Origin: Francisella uliginis
GTDB taxonomy: Bacteria; Pseudomonadota; Gammaproteobacteria; Francisellales; Francisellaceae
Reading direction: 5' to 3'
Length of the DNA: 64,000 nt
NCBI RefSeq assembly: GCF_001895265.1
Contig: NZ_CP016796.1
Coordinates: 1,984,001-2,048,000, forward strand
In this document: in pieces, positions 10,021 through 19,062 of the stretch
Layout of the letters: each line of letters begins with the position of its first letter
Position numbering within the stretch: the stretch's first letter is position 1
Notes under the pieces: model-generated
Told to the model about the DNA's origin: nothing
What the model saw: the letters and a program-made list of their open reading frames with translations, nothing else
Database searches by the model: none
Translations under genes and position numbers: made by a program

Positions 10021-10602
10021 ATGAACTTTTATACGATATTTGTAACAATATTTCTATTAACAGATGGGATTGGAAATATTCCTATATTTTTAAGTATACT
10101 TAGAAAATACAATAGTATTGATCAAAGAAAGATAATTATCAGAGAAATGATAATTGCTTTTCTTATACTTAGTTTGTTCTTTTTTTGTGGCAAAACTATT
10201 TTAAGCTTGATGAATATCTCAGTTGCAGCGGTACAAGTTTCAGGTGGTGTGATTTTATTTATTATGGCATTAAAAATGATATACCCTACTAATGAAAATA
10301 TGAAGCAAGAAGATGACTCTGATCCTTTTATTGTACCATTAGCAACACCATTGATGGCTGGCCCTTCAAGTATTGCAATGGTAATGATCATAGCTCAGCA
10401 TAACTCTATAGGCGCACTATTAAGTTGGTTATCAATAAGCTTAGCTTGCTTTTCTACGTTACTAATTCTTTTAATTGCTCCTTTTCTAAAACGCATTTTA
10501 GGAAATAGAGGCATGAAAGCGGTTGAAAGACTTATGGGAATGATACTAACAATTATTGGCACACAAATGATAATTACTGGTATTCTTCAAGCAATAAAAT
10601 AA
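10021..10602 (+). CDS. MarC family integral membrane protein
   Basis: A 193-aa membrane protein with six predicted helices and the MarC/UPF0056 hallmarks: the D-x-x-G-N-x-P motif in LTDGIGNIPIF near the N-terminus and the PLATPLMAGPSSIAMVM motif near residues 108-124. The molecular function of the family is unresolved; the early link to antibiotic resistance was not upheld for E. coli MarC. It stands alone between two minus-strand transcription units. Confidence 0.9.
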   Translation: MNFYTIFVTIFLLTDGIGNIPIFLSILRKYNSIDQRKIIIREMIIAFLILSLFFFCGKTILSLMNISVAAVQVSGGVILFIMALKMIYPTNENMKQEDDSDPFIVPLATPLMAGPSSIAMVMIIAQHNSIGALLSWLSISLACFSTLLILLIAPFLKRILGNRGMKAVERLMGMILTIIGTQMIITGILQAIK

Positions 10603-10677
10603 TTGAAAAATACCTAAATACATCTCTAGACTATTTTCAAACTATATCATGAGTAAAAAATTATATAGGGATAATAT

Positions 10678-11952
10678 TTATTCAAAAGAAGTTGCTATAT
10701 CAAGAATTTCATTTAAACGGTCATCCGTATCAGCAATAACTAAAATCATTACCTTATGGTTTAATTCAAGGTTTCCTATACAAGTTATAATAACTCCTTC
10801 ATTATCACCATAAGTATAATCTATATCTTTTGATTTTAAATACTCATGATAATCCTCTATACTTGAACCTTTGGGTACAACTACATTATTATGCCCAACC
10901 CATGGTTTTTCTTCTCCATTACGTAGTTCATAAGCTAAGAATCCTGCATATATTGCTCCAGTCTGCCTAGCATTAACCTCTAAAATATATGGGACTATTT
11001 TGCCATCTATCTTACGTATCAAAAGATCAACTCCTACAATTCCTCTAACGCCCATATCACGTAGGATCTCTGTCACCTCATCACACATTTCAATAACAGC
11101 CGGCTCATCACTAAATTCGGACTTATATTTGTTTCCTAAATGAGTCTGGCCATCTAGCATTTGATCACTAAGTCCTAAGCAAATATCGTCTTCTTTCTTA
11201 TCCGCGATACTAACTTGAAAAGCAGGAGATCCAAGATTATCTAACCATGGATCAATCATGAATATTTCTACTCTTCGCATAAGTTTTAGAATTTCTCGTA
11301 ACTCTTTTTCACTTTGAAAACGATGAATACCATATCCTGAACAAGCTCTAGGCATAATTACAGCACATTCATATATACCTTTATTTTCGTACTTACGATA
11401 TATTTTCAATGCTTTTTTAACATAATCCTCATCAGAAACTGTAGAAATAATATTTACACTAGGAACTAAGATACCTTTATCATGTAACATTTGTCTCAAG
11501 AAAGACTTATCATTTAAAAATTGCGAAAGAGCTTCTGACAATCCGTAATCTTTCTTATATTTAATACCTAGTAATTCAACTGCAGTAGCTGAAGTAAAAG
11601 GTACAAGACTTGTATACTCAGGATCACTAAACTCTGAAATCTGATCAGCATAATTCATAACAATTGTTGAAAATCTATAGTGCTCATTATGTAAAAATAT
11701 GAAGTTATCCATATTTATATAACCAAGGCCAATCTTATTAAAGTAAGAAACTATTTTTTCTACTTCATCTTGGGTTTTCTTAGGTAAAACTATTTTATGA
11801 TCTTTCGCAAGTAAGCATAATGTACGCGTAACATATTTATCCACAAAAGAGCTAACTAAATCTGCACCATATATATCTGTCGTATTAGGTATATGAATAG
11901 CTTTTTTGCCCCAAATTTTTTCAGAAATAGAGTTTGTTGTTTTTATTGCCAT
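10678..11952 (-). CDS. ATP-grasp family ligase-like protein
   Basis: A 424-aa protein with an ATP-grasp fold. The clearest evidence is the C-terminal block GVDLLIRKIDGKIVPYILE followed by VNARQTGA (about residues 310-340), which supplies the acidic and Asn metal ligands, plus an upstream segment around residues 150-250 fitting the ATP-binding subdomain. Such enzymes join a carboxylate to an amine or thiol through an acyl phosphate. The gene follows the FGase-like gene by three bases in the same direction, so the two form an operon. The substrate is unknown; an amino-acid or peptide ligase is the general expectation, not shown by the sequence. Confidence 0.75.
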   Translation of the reverse strand: MAIKTTNSISEKIWGKKAIHIPNTTDIYGADLVSSFVDKYVTRTLCLLAKDHKIVLPKKTQDEVEKIVSYFNKIGLGYINMDNFIFLHNEHYRFSTIVMNYADQISEFSDPEYTSLVPFTSATAVELLGIKYKKDYGLSEALSQFLNDKSFLRQMLHDKGILVPSVNIISTVSDEDYVKKALKIYRKYENKGIYECAVIMPRACSGYGIHRFQSEKELREILKLMRRVEIFMIDPWLDNLGSPAFQVSIADKKEDDICLGLSDQMLDGQTHLGNKYKSEFSDEPAVIEMCDEVTEILRDMGVRGIVGVDLLIRKIDGKIVPYILEVNARQTGAIYAGFLAYELRNGEEKPWVGHNNVVVPKGSSIEDYHEYLKSKDIDYTYGDNEGVIITCIGNLELNHKVMILVIADTDDRLNEILDIATSFE

Positions 11953-11955
11953 AAC

Positions 11956-12900
11956 TTATGCACCTTTTAATTGTTTTTGTTTACGCGTACTGGCAATAGC
12001 CTTAGCAAAAGCTTCAGCCATTGATATTAATTTCTTTTGATCAACTTCTAAATTAGCTATATCATATTTTTCATCATCTGTTGTTATTTTAGATACAAGA
12101 TCTTTAGGTATGTCAATGCAGACAGTTTCTAGTTCACAAACAAGATAATGTGCTACTAAATGTTCAGCAAGAATATATGGTTTATCATACTGGATATCTA
12201 TACCCATTGCTTCTAACTCGTAAGATAGAGACTCTAGTAGTTCTTTAGAAGCAAAAATACCATTACGAGCATCTCCAGTAAAAAGCTCTGTTATTCTTTT
12301 TTCACCCTCTATATGTGCTTTTTTGTATAAATCAATGTAATCATTTAATGTCTCTGGAGTCTCTATTATTGCCTCAGAATACCTCTCTTGGATAACATTT
12401 GGTGAATAACTAGACATTGTGTGTAAGTCTATAGACATAGCATTATAGCTTTTAGCAACTGCAACAACATGACAAAGCTTTTGCATATACTCATCATAGA
12501 GTTTTACTAAAGATTTTTTCAGCTCAGGATGCTGATCATAATCAATAATATTTCTTAAACAGTTTGGATATAATCTGCCAGCATCTAATATTGAGCGAGG
12601 AAAAGTTGGCTCCATAATCAAAGTATATAAGCCATATTCTGAATACAATTTCTGAGCTATAGCATGGCTAAGAGAATATGTTCCAAAGTCATATTCAATA
12701 GATAAAAAGTCATAAAAATCTTCTTTTTCTAATTTTACTAGCTGCTTTATAGCAGGATAGTCAAATTCGATGAAATTATTTCCAAGCTCTGCATGAGGGC
12801 AGGTTATAACAAGATCAAACCTAAGGTTTTCCTCTGTATAAAAATACAAAGTTGCACACTCATAGTATTTTGTGTAGAAAGGCTTAGCTATTTTGCTCAT
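11956..12900 (-). CDS. N-formylglutamate amidohydrolase-like protein
   Basis: A 314-aa protein resembling the FGase family of zinc hydrolases, which release formate from N-formylglutamate. Supporting motifs are TCPHAE near residue 34 (metal-binding His region), TFPRSILDAGRLYPN near 100 (the family's P-R-x-x-x-D-x-x-R motif) and SIDLHTMSSYSP near 157 (second metal site). No histidine-utilisation genes are nearby, so it may hydrolyse another N-acyl or formamide substrate. First gene of a pair with the ATP-grasp gene. Divergent from the sensor kinase at 13034. Confidence 0.7.
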   Translation of the reverse strand: MSKIAKPFYTKYYECATLYFYTEENLRFDLVITCPHAELGNNFIEFDYPAIKQLVKLEKEDFYDFLSIEYDFGTYSLSHAIAQKLYSEYGLYTLIMEPTFPRSILDAGRLYPNCLRNIIDYDQHPELKKSLVKLYDEYMQKLCHVVAVAKSYNAMSIDLHTMSSYSPNVIQERYSEAIIETPETLNDYIDLYKKAHIEGEKRITELFTGDARNGIFASKELLESLSYELEAMGIDIQYDKPYILAEHLVAHYLVCELETVCIDIPKDLVSKITTDDEKYDIANLEVDQKKLISMAEAFAKAIASTRKQKQLKGA

Positions 12901-13033
12901 ATAAATTTAAGTAAAACTATACACTCTTACGTTATTTTTTAACCATTATAAATTATTATAACAACTATAAAACTAATAATAAATTTCAAAATTCTTTATA
13001 ATGTAACAATGAAATAAATAATCTACAAATAGC

Positions 13034-14464
13034 ATGTTTATGAAAAATAAGAAAGAAGGCTCAATTCTAAGTTTTTTAGTAGTTTCTTTCGCAAGTTTTT
13101 TTGCTGTGTTTATGCTTGTAATATCGATATTTAGCTTTTATCAAGTTAAACATCAAAATGATGCTCTTTTTGACTATCAATTAAAATCTGCAGCTCAACT
13201 TATCGAAACAGTCCTAAAAGTATACCCTTTAGAACGTGATAAATTTGCTACAAACATGATTGCTAATAAAATATCTTCTTCATTTCTAGACATTAAAAAC
13301 CATAATGAAAGTGCTGGATTTATTGTTTATGATCCTAAGCATAAGAGGTTATTATTAAAAACCTCTAATCTTCCCATTTTCCACAAGGATTATCAAAATA
13401 TAGCCTCAAAAACTGGCTTTGACTGGTTTTACAGTAGTGCATCTGGGAAACAAAGACACTGGTATACCTACACGCTAAAAACAGACAGTGGCAAAATTAT
13501 AACAATATTTGCAAGCAATGATGTTAAAGACAAAGTTTCTAGGCAAATAATTTTTAAATTTGCAATACTATTAGCTTCAACCTACATCATTTTAATCGCC
13601 TTCATATATTATATTTTAAAAACTGCCCTTCACCCTCTTGAACGTATAAACAAACGTGTTGCAAAAATAAATCCTCGTAAAAATGAAAAACTTGATGAAG
13701 ATATTATTCCCTATGAAATAAAATCTTTAGTTGAGCAAATAAACTCTCTTATTGAAAAATTCCATGAAATATTAGAAAGAGAAGAACGTTTCTCTGGTGA
13801 TGCAGCTCATGAACTAAAAACTCCTATTGCTGGAGTCAAAACACTAGTTGAAATTGCACTTGCTTCAGATAATATTGAAGAAATTAAACAAAAATTAGTA
13901 AAAATTAAAAGCTCAACAAATAGATATTCACATATTATTGACCAACTATTAACATTAAGTCGAATTCAACCAAATGAACAAATCACATTTGGAAAAAAAC
14001 TAATGATCAATAAAACCCTTGAAACATTTATTGCAGATAGTGCTATCAAAGCAATTGAAAAAGATATTGAAGTTTCATTCTTTCCATGTAAGGATCAAAT
14101 TTATTGCTACAGTAATGACTATTTGCTTGGAATACTATTTAAAAACCTAATTTCAAATGCTATAAAATATACTCCAAACGGAGGAAATATTGAGATACAT
14201 TCTTATCAAGAGGGTAATGTCATAACTGTTGATATAAAAGATAGTGGCATAGGTGTTCCTCCAGAAAATATTGACCGCATTTTTGATAGATTCTATCGTG
14301 AAACTGGAACTGGTGAAGAAGGTAGTGGACTAGGTTTGGCAATAGTTACAGAAATAGTAAGACTCCACCATGGTAAAATTTATGCTAAAAATAATGCTAA
14401 CCAAAAAGGACTTACTGTAACTGTAAAAATACCTACAGATTACAATTCTGATAGCCAACGGTAG
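13034..14464 (+). CDS. qseC: Sensor histidine kinase, QseC-like
   Basis: Membrane-bound two-component kinase of 476 aa. Helix 1 (about 12-36) and helix 2 (about 176-196) frame a periplasmic sensor of ~140 residues. Then come a HAMP-like linker, the HisKA box GDAAHELKTP with the phospho-acceptor His near residue 258, the N box NLISNAIKYTPNGG, the G1 box DSGIGVPPENIDRIF and the G2 box GSGLGLAIV. No response-regulator gene adjoins it, so it is an orphan kinase in this neighbourhood. In Francisella the orphan QseC is thought to act on PmrA/QseB encoded elsewhere; applying this here is inference from order and similarity. A perfect TATAAT at 12997-13002 lies upstream but has no good -35. ATG at 13040 is an alternative start. 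Confidence 0.82.
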   Translation: MFMKNKKEGSILSFLVVSFASFFAVFMLVISIFSFYQVKHQNDALFDYQLKSAAQLIETVLKVYPLERDKFATNMIANKISSSFLDIKNHNESAGFIVYDPKHKRLLLKTSNLPIFHKDYQNIASKTGFDWFYSSASGKQRHWYTYTLKTDSGKIITIFASNDVKDKVSRQIIFKFAILLASTYIILIAFIYYILKTALHPLERINKRVAKINPRKNEKLDEDIIPYEIKSLVEQINSLIEKFHEILEREERFSGDAAHELKTPIAGVKTLVEIALASDNIEEIKQKLVKIKSSTNRYSHIIDQLLTLSRIQPNEQITFGKKLMINKTLETFIADSAIKAIEKDIEVSFFPCKDQIYCYSNDYLLGILFKNLISNAIKYTPNGGNIEIHSYQEGNVITVDIKDSGIGVPPENIDRIFDRFYRETGTGEEGSGLGLAIVTEIVRLHHGKIYAKNNANQKGLTVTVKIPTDYNSDSQR

Positions 14465-14498
14465 ATTAATAACAAATATTTTACTTTATAGTTAGTTT

Positions 14499-15380
14499 TT
14501 AAAAATATCTTTCTAAAGCCTTCTGCATTTTTAGATCTTCAAACACAAAGCCTTTTGATAGCAGCTTATTTGGCTTTATATTTTGACTTGAGAGCAATAG
14601 CTCTTCACCCATCTGCCCAAACAATAGTTTAACGGCAAAAGTTGGCATTTTAAAAATATATTTTTTAGCTAAATACTTTCTTAGTAACTTTATCAGTACT
14701 TGATGTTGGCATACATTCGGAGATGTAAGATTAAATATTTCCTTATTATCAAACTTATTATCTATCGCAAATTCAAAAGCTCTACATAAATCATAAATAC
14801 TCACCCAACTCATATAGTTATGCCCATTTCCTAACATAGTCATAAAACCAAATTTAGCCGACATAGTCATCTTGTGTAAAGCTCCGCCATTGCCGATAAC
14901 TACGCCAAAACGGAAAATTGTATATCTTTGTAGTTTAGAACTAACTACACACTTCTCCCACTTATCAACAACCTCTTGACCAAATGTTAAGTTATCATAT
15001 TCTCTATTATGATTATCCTCATCTTGGATTAGTTTAGAGAAATTATAGTATCCAATAGCACTAGCATTCATTAGCCAAATATTTTTATCTCCGATAAGTT
15101 CAACCAACTTACTTGTTGGCTCAATACGACTTGCTAATATTTTCTCTTTAACAGTCTTACTCCAGCGTTTTTCTCCAATATTATAACCACATAAATTTAT
15201 CACAATATCATAGTTAGCAATATTCTCTTTTGTCAGATTAGACCATGTAATCATATTATGATAATTACCTAGGTTTCTTTTTTCTGACCTGGTTAAAAGA
15301 GTTAAATCATACTTTACACTCAGATACTTAGATAACTCTCTACCAACAAATCCTGAACCTCCTGCTATTAATATTTTCAT
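14499..15380 (-). CDS. NAD-dependent epimerase/dehydratase family protein (TIGR01777/YfcH-like)
   Basis: Short-chain dehydrogenase-like protein of 293 aa. It starts MKILIAGGSGFVGRELS, with the Rossmann GGSGFVG at residues 7-13. The SASAIGYY-type segment appears as NASAIGYYNF near 110, and the C-terminal DUF1731-like part carries PTFAVKLLFGQMGEELL and LSSQNIKPNKL. I chose the ATG at 15380 because a GAGGT ribosome site sits just upstream; a longer frame from 15413 lacks a site and adds residues outside the fold. The family is widespread with no defined substrate. Confidence 0.85.
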   Translation of the reverse strand: MKILIAGGSGFVGRELSKYLSVKYDLTLLTRSEKRNLGNYHNMITWSNLTKENIANYDIVINLCGYNIGEKRWSKTVKEKILASRIEPTSKLVELIGDKNIWLMNASAIGYYNFSKLIQDEDNHNREYDNLTFGQEVVDKWEKCVVSSKLQRYTIFRFGVVIGNGGALHKMTMSAKFGFMTMLGNGHNYMSWVSIYDLCRAFEFAIDNKFDNKEIFNLTSPNVCQHQVLIKLLRKYLAKKYIFKMPTFAVKLLFGQMGEELLLSSQNIKPNKLLSKGFVFEDLKMQKALERYF

Positions 15381-15592
15381 TTCATGTACCTCATAATACT
15401 TTCTTCTTGTCACTTACAATTATATTGATAAAACTATACTAATGAACATTACATTTTATTAATATTATTGAAACCTGCTTGAGTATACCATCACAATATG
15501 AGAATCTATAGTTACAAATTTAGCCCTCCCAGCTGAAAACCATTAGCCCACGAGGCTAGATTTTAATAACTAAACAAAAAAGAGGTTTTCTC

Positions 15593-16969
15593 ATGTACTG
15601 GGTCGAGATTCTATCAAGAATACAATTTGCTTTCACGGTGAGCTTCCATATACTATTTCCAGCCTTTAGTATTGGATTATCGACATTTCTGATGATCTTT
15701 GAAGCTCTATGGCTAATAACAAAGAACGATAAATACTTATCCATAGTCAAGTTCTGGACAAAAATATTCGCTCTAACATTTGGTATGGGTGTAGTTTCGG
15801 GTATTGTTATGGAGTTTCAGTTTGGTGCCAACTGGGCAGGCTTTGCCGAAAAAGTAGGTCCTGTACTTGGCTCGTTATTTACTTATGAAGTTCTTACAGC
15901 ATTCTTTATTGAGGCTGGTGCTTTAGGTATAATGATTTTTGGTTGGGGACGAATCAACAAATATATACACTTTCTAGCAAACTTCACTATTTTTGTTGGT
16001 GTTACATTATCAGCTTTTTGGATATTGTCAGCAAACTCTTGGATGCAAACTCCAGATGGTGTTAACTACATAAACGGCAGATTTGAGGTTTATAGTTGGT
16101 ATCACGTGATATTTAACCCATCCGTGATCCCTAGATATATACATATGCTTTTAGCAGCTTATCTGAGTACGCTAATGGTTATACTAGGTGTCAGCTCATA
16201 CTATCTAATAAAAGATAAGCACCACTCTTTTGCGAAGACTTGTGTTAAGTTTTCAGTAATATCAATACTAGTATTAAGCTTGAGTCAACTTATGGTTGGT
16301 GATGATGTTGGTAGAGAGGTACATGAAAATCAACCACTAAAAACTGCCGCTATAGAAGGGGTTTGGAATACTCAAAAAGGAGCTCCTTTTGTAGTTTTTG
16401 CATACCCAAGTGAATCTCAAGAGAAGAATCTATTCTCGATAGAAATCCCTAAACTTGCATCTTTAATAAATACCCATGAGCTTGATGGTAAATTAATTGG
16501 TTTAAAATCAGTACCTGAAAAAGATAGACCAGTCGTTGCTGTAGTATTTTATAGCTTTAGAATAATGGTTGGTATTGGAACTCTAATGATCTTAATTGGT
16601 TTAGCCGGTACAACTTTATTAGCAAGAAAAAAAGTATACTCTGCAAAATGGTTCCTTAAACTTTGTACTTTAGCAACACCATTAGGCTTTGTTGCAATTA
16701 TTACAGGATGGTTTACCGCAGAATTTGGTAGACAGCCTTGGGTTGTTTACAATATTCTTAGAACACAATATTCTGTAAGTGATATTAATTTCTGGCAAGT
16801 TTTTGCATCACTAACATCAATAATAATTGTTTACTTCATTATATTTGGTTACTTTTACTTCAAGTATTTACTCAGAATTATTAAGGGTGGACCAAATTCT
16901 CCAGGGGAAGAAAGAATGCCTTACTCATACTTTCAATCTGTTGAAAAAAATGTAAGCGAGGAGGAATAA
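15593..16969 (+). CDS. cydA: Cytochrome bd-type quinol oxidase subunit I
   Basis: Heme-bearing subunit of the bd oxidase, which oxidises quinol and reduces oxygen in the inner membrane without pumping protons. The 458-aa protein has nine helices and the conserved RIQFAFTVSFHILFPA start (heme b595 ligand His19), GxxxGVVSGIVMEFQFG (His replaced outside this motif as usual), the quinol-loop motif region and GWFTAEFGRQPW near residue 375. The quinol loop is short, as in the CioA/short-Q-loop branch. The subunit II gene follows after three bases. A small hairpin precedes the gene (stems TAGCC and GGCTA around 15545-15560). Confidence 0.93.
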   Translation: MYWVEILSRIQFAFTVSFHILFPAFSIGLSTFLMIFEALWLITKNDKYLSIVKFWTKIFALTFGMGVVSGIVMEFQFGANWAGFAEKVGPVLGSLFTYEVLTAFFIEAGALGIMIFGWGRINKYIHFLANFTIFVGVTLSAFWILSANSWMQTPDGVNYINGRFEVYSWYHVIFNPSVIPRYIHMLLAAYLSTLMVILGVSSYYLIKDKHHSFAKTCVKFSVISILVLSLSQLMVGDDVGREVHENQPLKTAAIEGVWNTQKGAPFVVFAYPSESQEKNLFSIEIPKLASLINTHELDGKLIGLKSVPEKDRPVVAVVFYSFRIMVGIGTLMILIGLAGTTLLARKKVYSAKWFLKLCTLATPLGFVAIITGWFTAEFGRQPWVVYNILRTQYSVSDINFWQVFASLTSIIIVYFIIFGYFYFKYLLRIIKGGPNSPGEERMPYSYFQSVEKNVSEEE

Positions 16970-16972
16970 GTC

Positions 16973-17935
16973 ATGGATTTAGCACTAATTTGGTTAATGA
17001 TAATTGCGTTCGCTCTACTTTTATATGTCATTTTAGATGGTTTTGCTCTAGGTATGGGAATATTATTTCCTTTTTTAGATGATCATCAAAGGGATATAGC
17101 AACTAGTATTTTATTACCTACATGGGATGGTAACCAAACATGGTTAGTTTTTGCTCTAGCATGCTTTTATGGTATGTTCCCGATTGCCTTTGCATATATC
17201 TTTCCAAAAATATATTTATCGGCAATTTTGCTTGTAGTTACGATACTCCTAAGAGGAATATGCTTCGAGTTTAGACTAAAATCTTCACAAAAAGGTATCA
17301 AAAACTGGGATCGTCTATTTTTCATATCTTCTTTTGCAGCTACTTTCCTACAAGGTTATATCGTTGGTGAGCTAATAGTTGGATTTCCTCATAATGCTTT
17401 ATATGATGTTGGTTTTTCTTCTGTAACAGGAATTACTTTAATTTTTGGTTATGCTCTATTAGGAGCTACGCGCTTAATACTAAAAACTGAAGGCGAGCTA
17501 TTTACAAAAGCAAAACAGTTTGCTAAAAACTGCTCTAAAATTCTAGTTATTATGATGCTTATAATTGGAGTAATTACGCCATTATACATTAAACTTCCTT
17601 TTGATAATCTTTATAAAATGGTAATTTTAGGAGAGCTACTTGCACTTACTCTAATAAGCGCATTTATATTAATAAAAGCTGTTGAGGTGAAAAACCATGC
17701 TTTACCTTACTGGTTAGCAGTTGCTATCTTTATATTTACTTATATGAGCATGTTGACTCTTATCTTCCCTTATATAATCCCTTATAAGATAACTTACTTA
17801 CAAGCTCAAGCTAGCGATACAACTTTATTATTCACACTAATACCAGCTATTATAATGATACCGTTGCTATTGCTATATACTGGTTATGCTTACTATATAT
17901 TCAGAGGGAAAACGAAAGAAAAATTACATTACTAA
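16973..17935 (+). CDS. cydB: Cytochrome bd-type quinol oxidase subunit II
   Basis: Partner of the upstream subunit, 320 aa with eight predicted helices. Characteristic motifs are LDGFALGMGILFPFL near residue 22 and TWDGNQTWLVFA near residue 50, both conserved in CydB/CioB. The GAGGAATAAGTC before the ATG supplies a ribosome site inside the end of subunit I. No cydX-like small subunit is recognisable directly downstream; the next gene is convergent pilT, six bases away. Confidence 0.93.
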   Translation: MDLALIWLMIIAFALLLYVILDGFALGMGILFPFLDDHQRDIATSILLPTWDGNQTWLVFALACFYGMFPIAFAYIFPKIYLSAILLVVTILLRGICFEFRLKSSQKGIKNWDRLFFISSFAATFLQGYIVGELIVGFPHNALYDVGFSSVTGITLIFGYALLGATRLILKTEGELFTKAKQFAKNCSKILVIMMLIIGVITPLYIKLPFDNLYKMVILGELLALTLISAFILIKAVEVKNHALPYWLAVAIFIFTYMSMLTLIFPYIIPYKITYLQAQASDTTLLFTLIPAIIMIPLLLLYTGYAYYIFRGKTKEKLHY

Positions 17936-17941
17936 AATTTA

Positions 17942-18970
17942 TTATCTAACAACTATATACTTAGCTGCTTCTTCTGGTGTTATAGTTCCAGCTTTAAGTA
18001 GATTCTCTATACTATGCTCCATTGTTGACATACCTTTTGAAGTACCAGTCTGTAATGCTGTATATATCTGAGAAAGCTTATTCTCTTTTATCATATTTCT
18101 AATACCTGAGTTAGAGATAAGCACTTCATAACTAGCTACTCGTCCTCCACCCTTACGCTTAAGTAGTCTTTGAGAAATAACAATCTGTAAAGATTCAGCT
18201 AACATATTACGCACTAACTCTTGCTCAGCTGGAGGAAATACCGAGATAACCCTATCAACTGTTTTAATAGCTGACATTGTATGTAAAGTACCTAAAACCA
18301 AATGTCCCGTCTCAGCTGCTTCTAATGCTAAACGAATAGTCTCTAAATCTCTCATCTCACCAACAAGAATACAATCCGGATCTTCTCTAAGTGCTGATTT
18401 TAATGCTGCATTGAAACTCTTAGTATCTCTTTTTACTTCACGTTGATTTACTAATGCTCTTTGGCTAACATGAACAAATTCAACTGGATCCTCAATAGTT
18501 AAAATATGAGAGTCCTCTTTTTGATTTATCTCATTAACTAATGCGGCTAAAGTACTACTTTTACCTGAACCAGTAGGACCTGTTACAAGTATTAAACCAC
18601 CTTTTTTAGCTTGCACTTCCTTAAGAATCCTAGGAGCTCCAAATTGATCAAGTGTTGGAATTTTATTTTCTAAGCGACGAAAGACTGCTCCATATCCTCT
18701 ATTGTGAAAAAATGCATTAACCCTAAATCTGGCATCATTTTCTTTATCATCAATAGAAAAATCACACTCATAAGTGTCGACTAACTCTTCTTTTTGATCA
18801 TCTGTCATTATTTCTAAAAGCATTTGAGAAATCATTTTATCATTCAAAACTGGAGCTGATTCTATATCAATCAAATCACCATCTATTCTATATTTAGCCC
18901 TGCAGCCAGAAGATAAATGTAAGTCCGATGCTTTCTTTTGCACACAAATAGTTAGTAGTTTTCTTATCAT
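17942..18970 (-). CDS. pilT: Type IV pilus retraction ATPase PilT
   Basis: Hexameric cytoplasmic ATPase that powers pilus retraction (twitching). The 342-aa protein has an N-terminal PAS-like domain starting with KKASDLHLSSG, Walker A GPTGSGKS at residues 131-138, an Asp box and Walker B region (ALREDPDCILVGEMRDLET), the His box GHLVLGTLHT, and the C-terminal SGIRNMIKE segment corresponding to PilT's AIRNLIRE signature. The frame is intact. Some F. tularensis lineages have disrupted pilT, so an intact copy is worth noting. It stands apart from other pilus genes. Confidence 0.92.
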   Translation of the reverse strand: MIRKLLTICVQKKASDLHLSSGCRAKYRIDGDLIDIESAPVLNDKMISQMLLEIMTDDQKEELVDTYECDFSIDDKENDARFRVNAFFHNRGYGAVFRRLENKIPTLDQFGAPRILKEVQAKKGGLILVTGPTGSGKSSTLAALVNEINQKEDSHILTIEDPVEFVHVSQRALVNQREVKRDTKSFNAALKSALREDPDCILVGEMRDLETIRLALEAAETGHLVLGTLHTMSAIKTVDRVISVFPPAEQELVRNMLAESLQIVISQRLLKRKGGGRVASYEVLISNSGIRNMIKENKLSQIYTALQTGTSKGMSTMEHSIENLLKAGTITPEEAAKYIVVR

Positions 18971-19062
18971 AATGAAAATAAAATCTGAATTAATAGTAAT
19001 AATAAAACTTTATCACTATTAAAGACTAAAAAATAGATAATTAAAGAAATTTAATAGATTAA

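Noticed and set aside
13034-14464. QseC kinase as part of a local two-component system
   Set aside because: No response-regulator gene is within reach on either side; treated as an orphan kinase.
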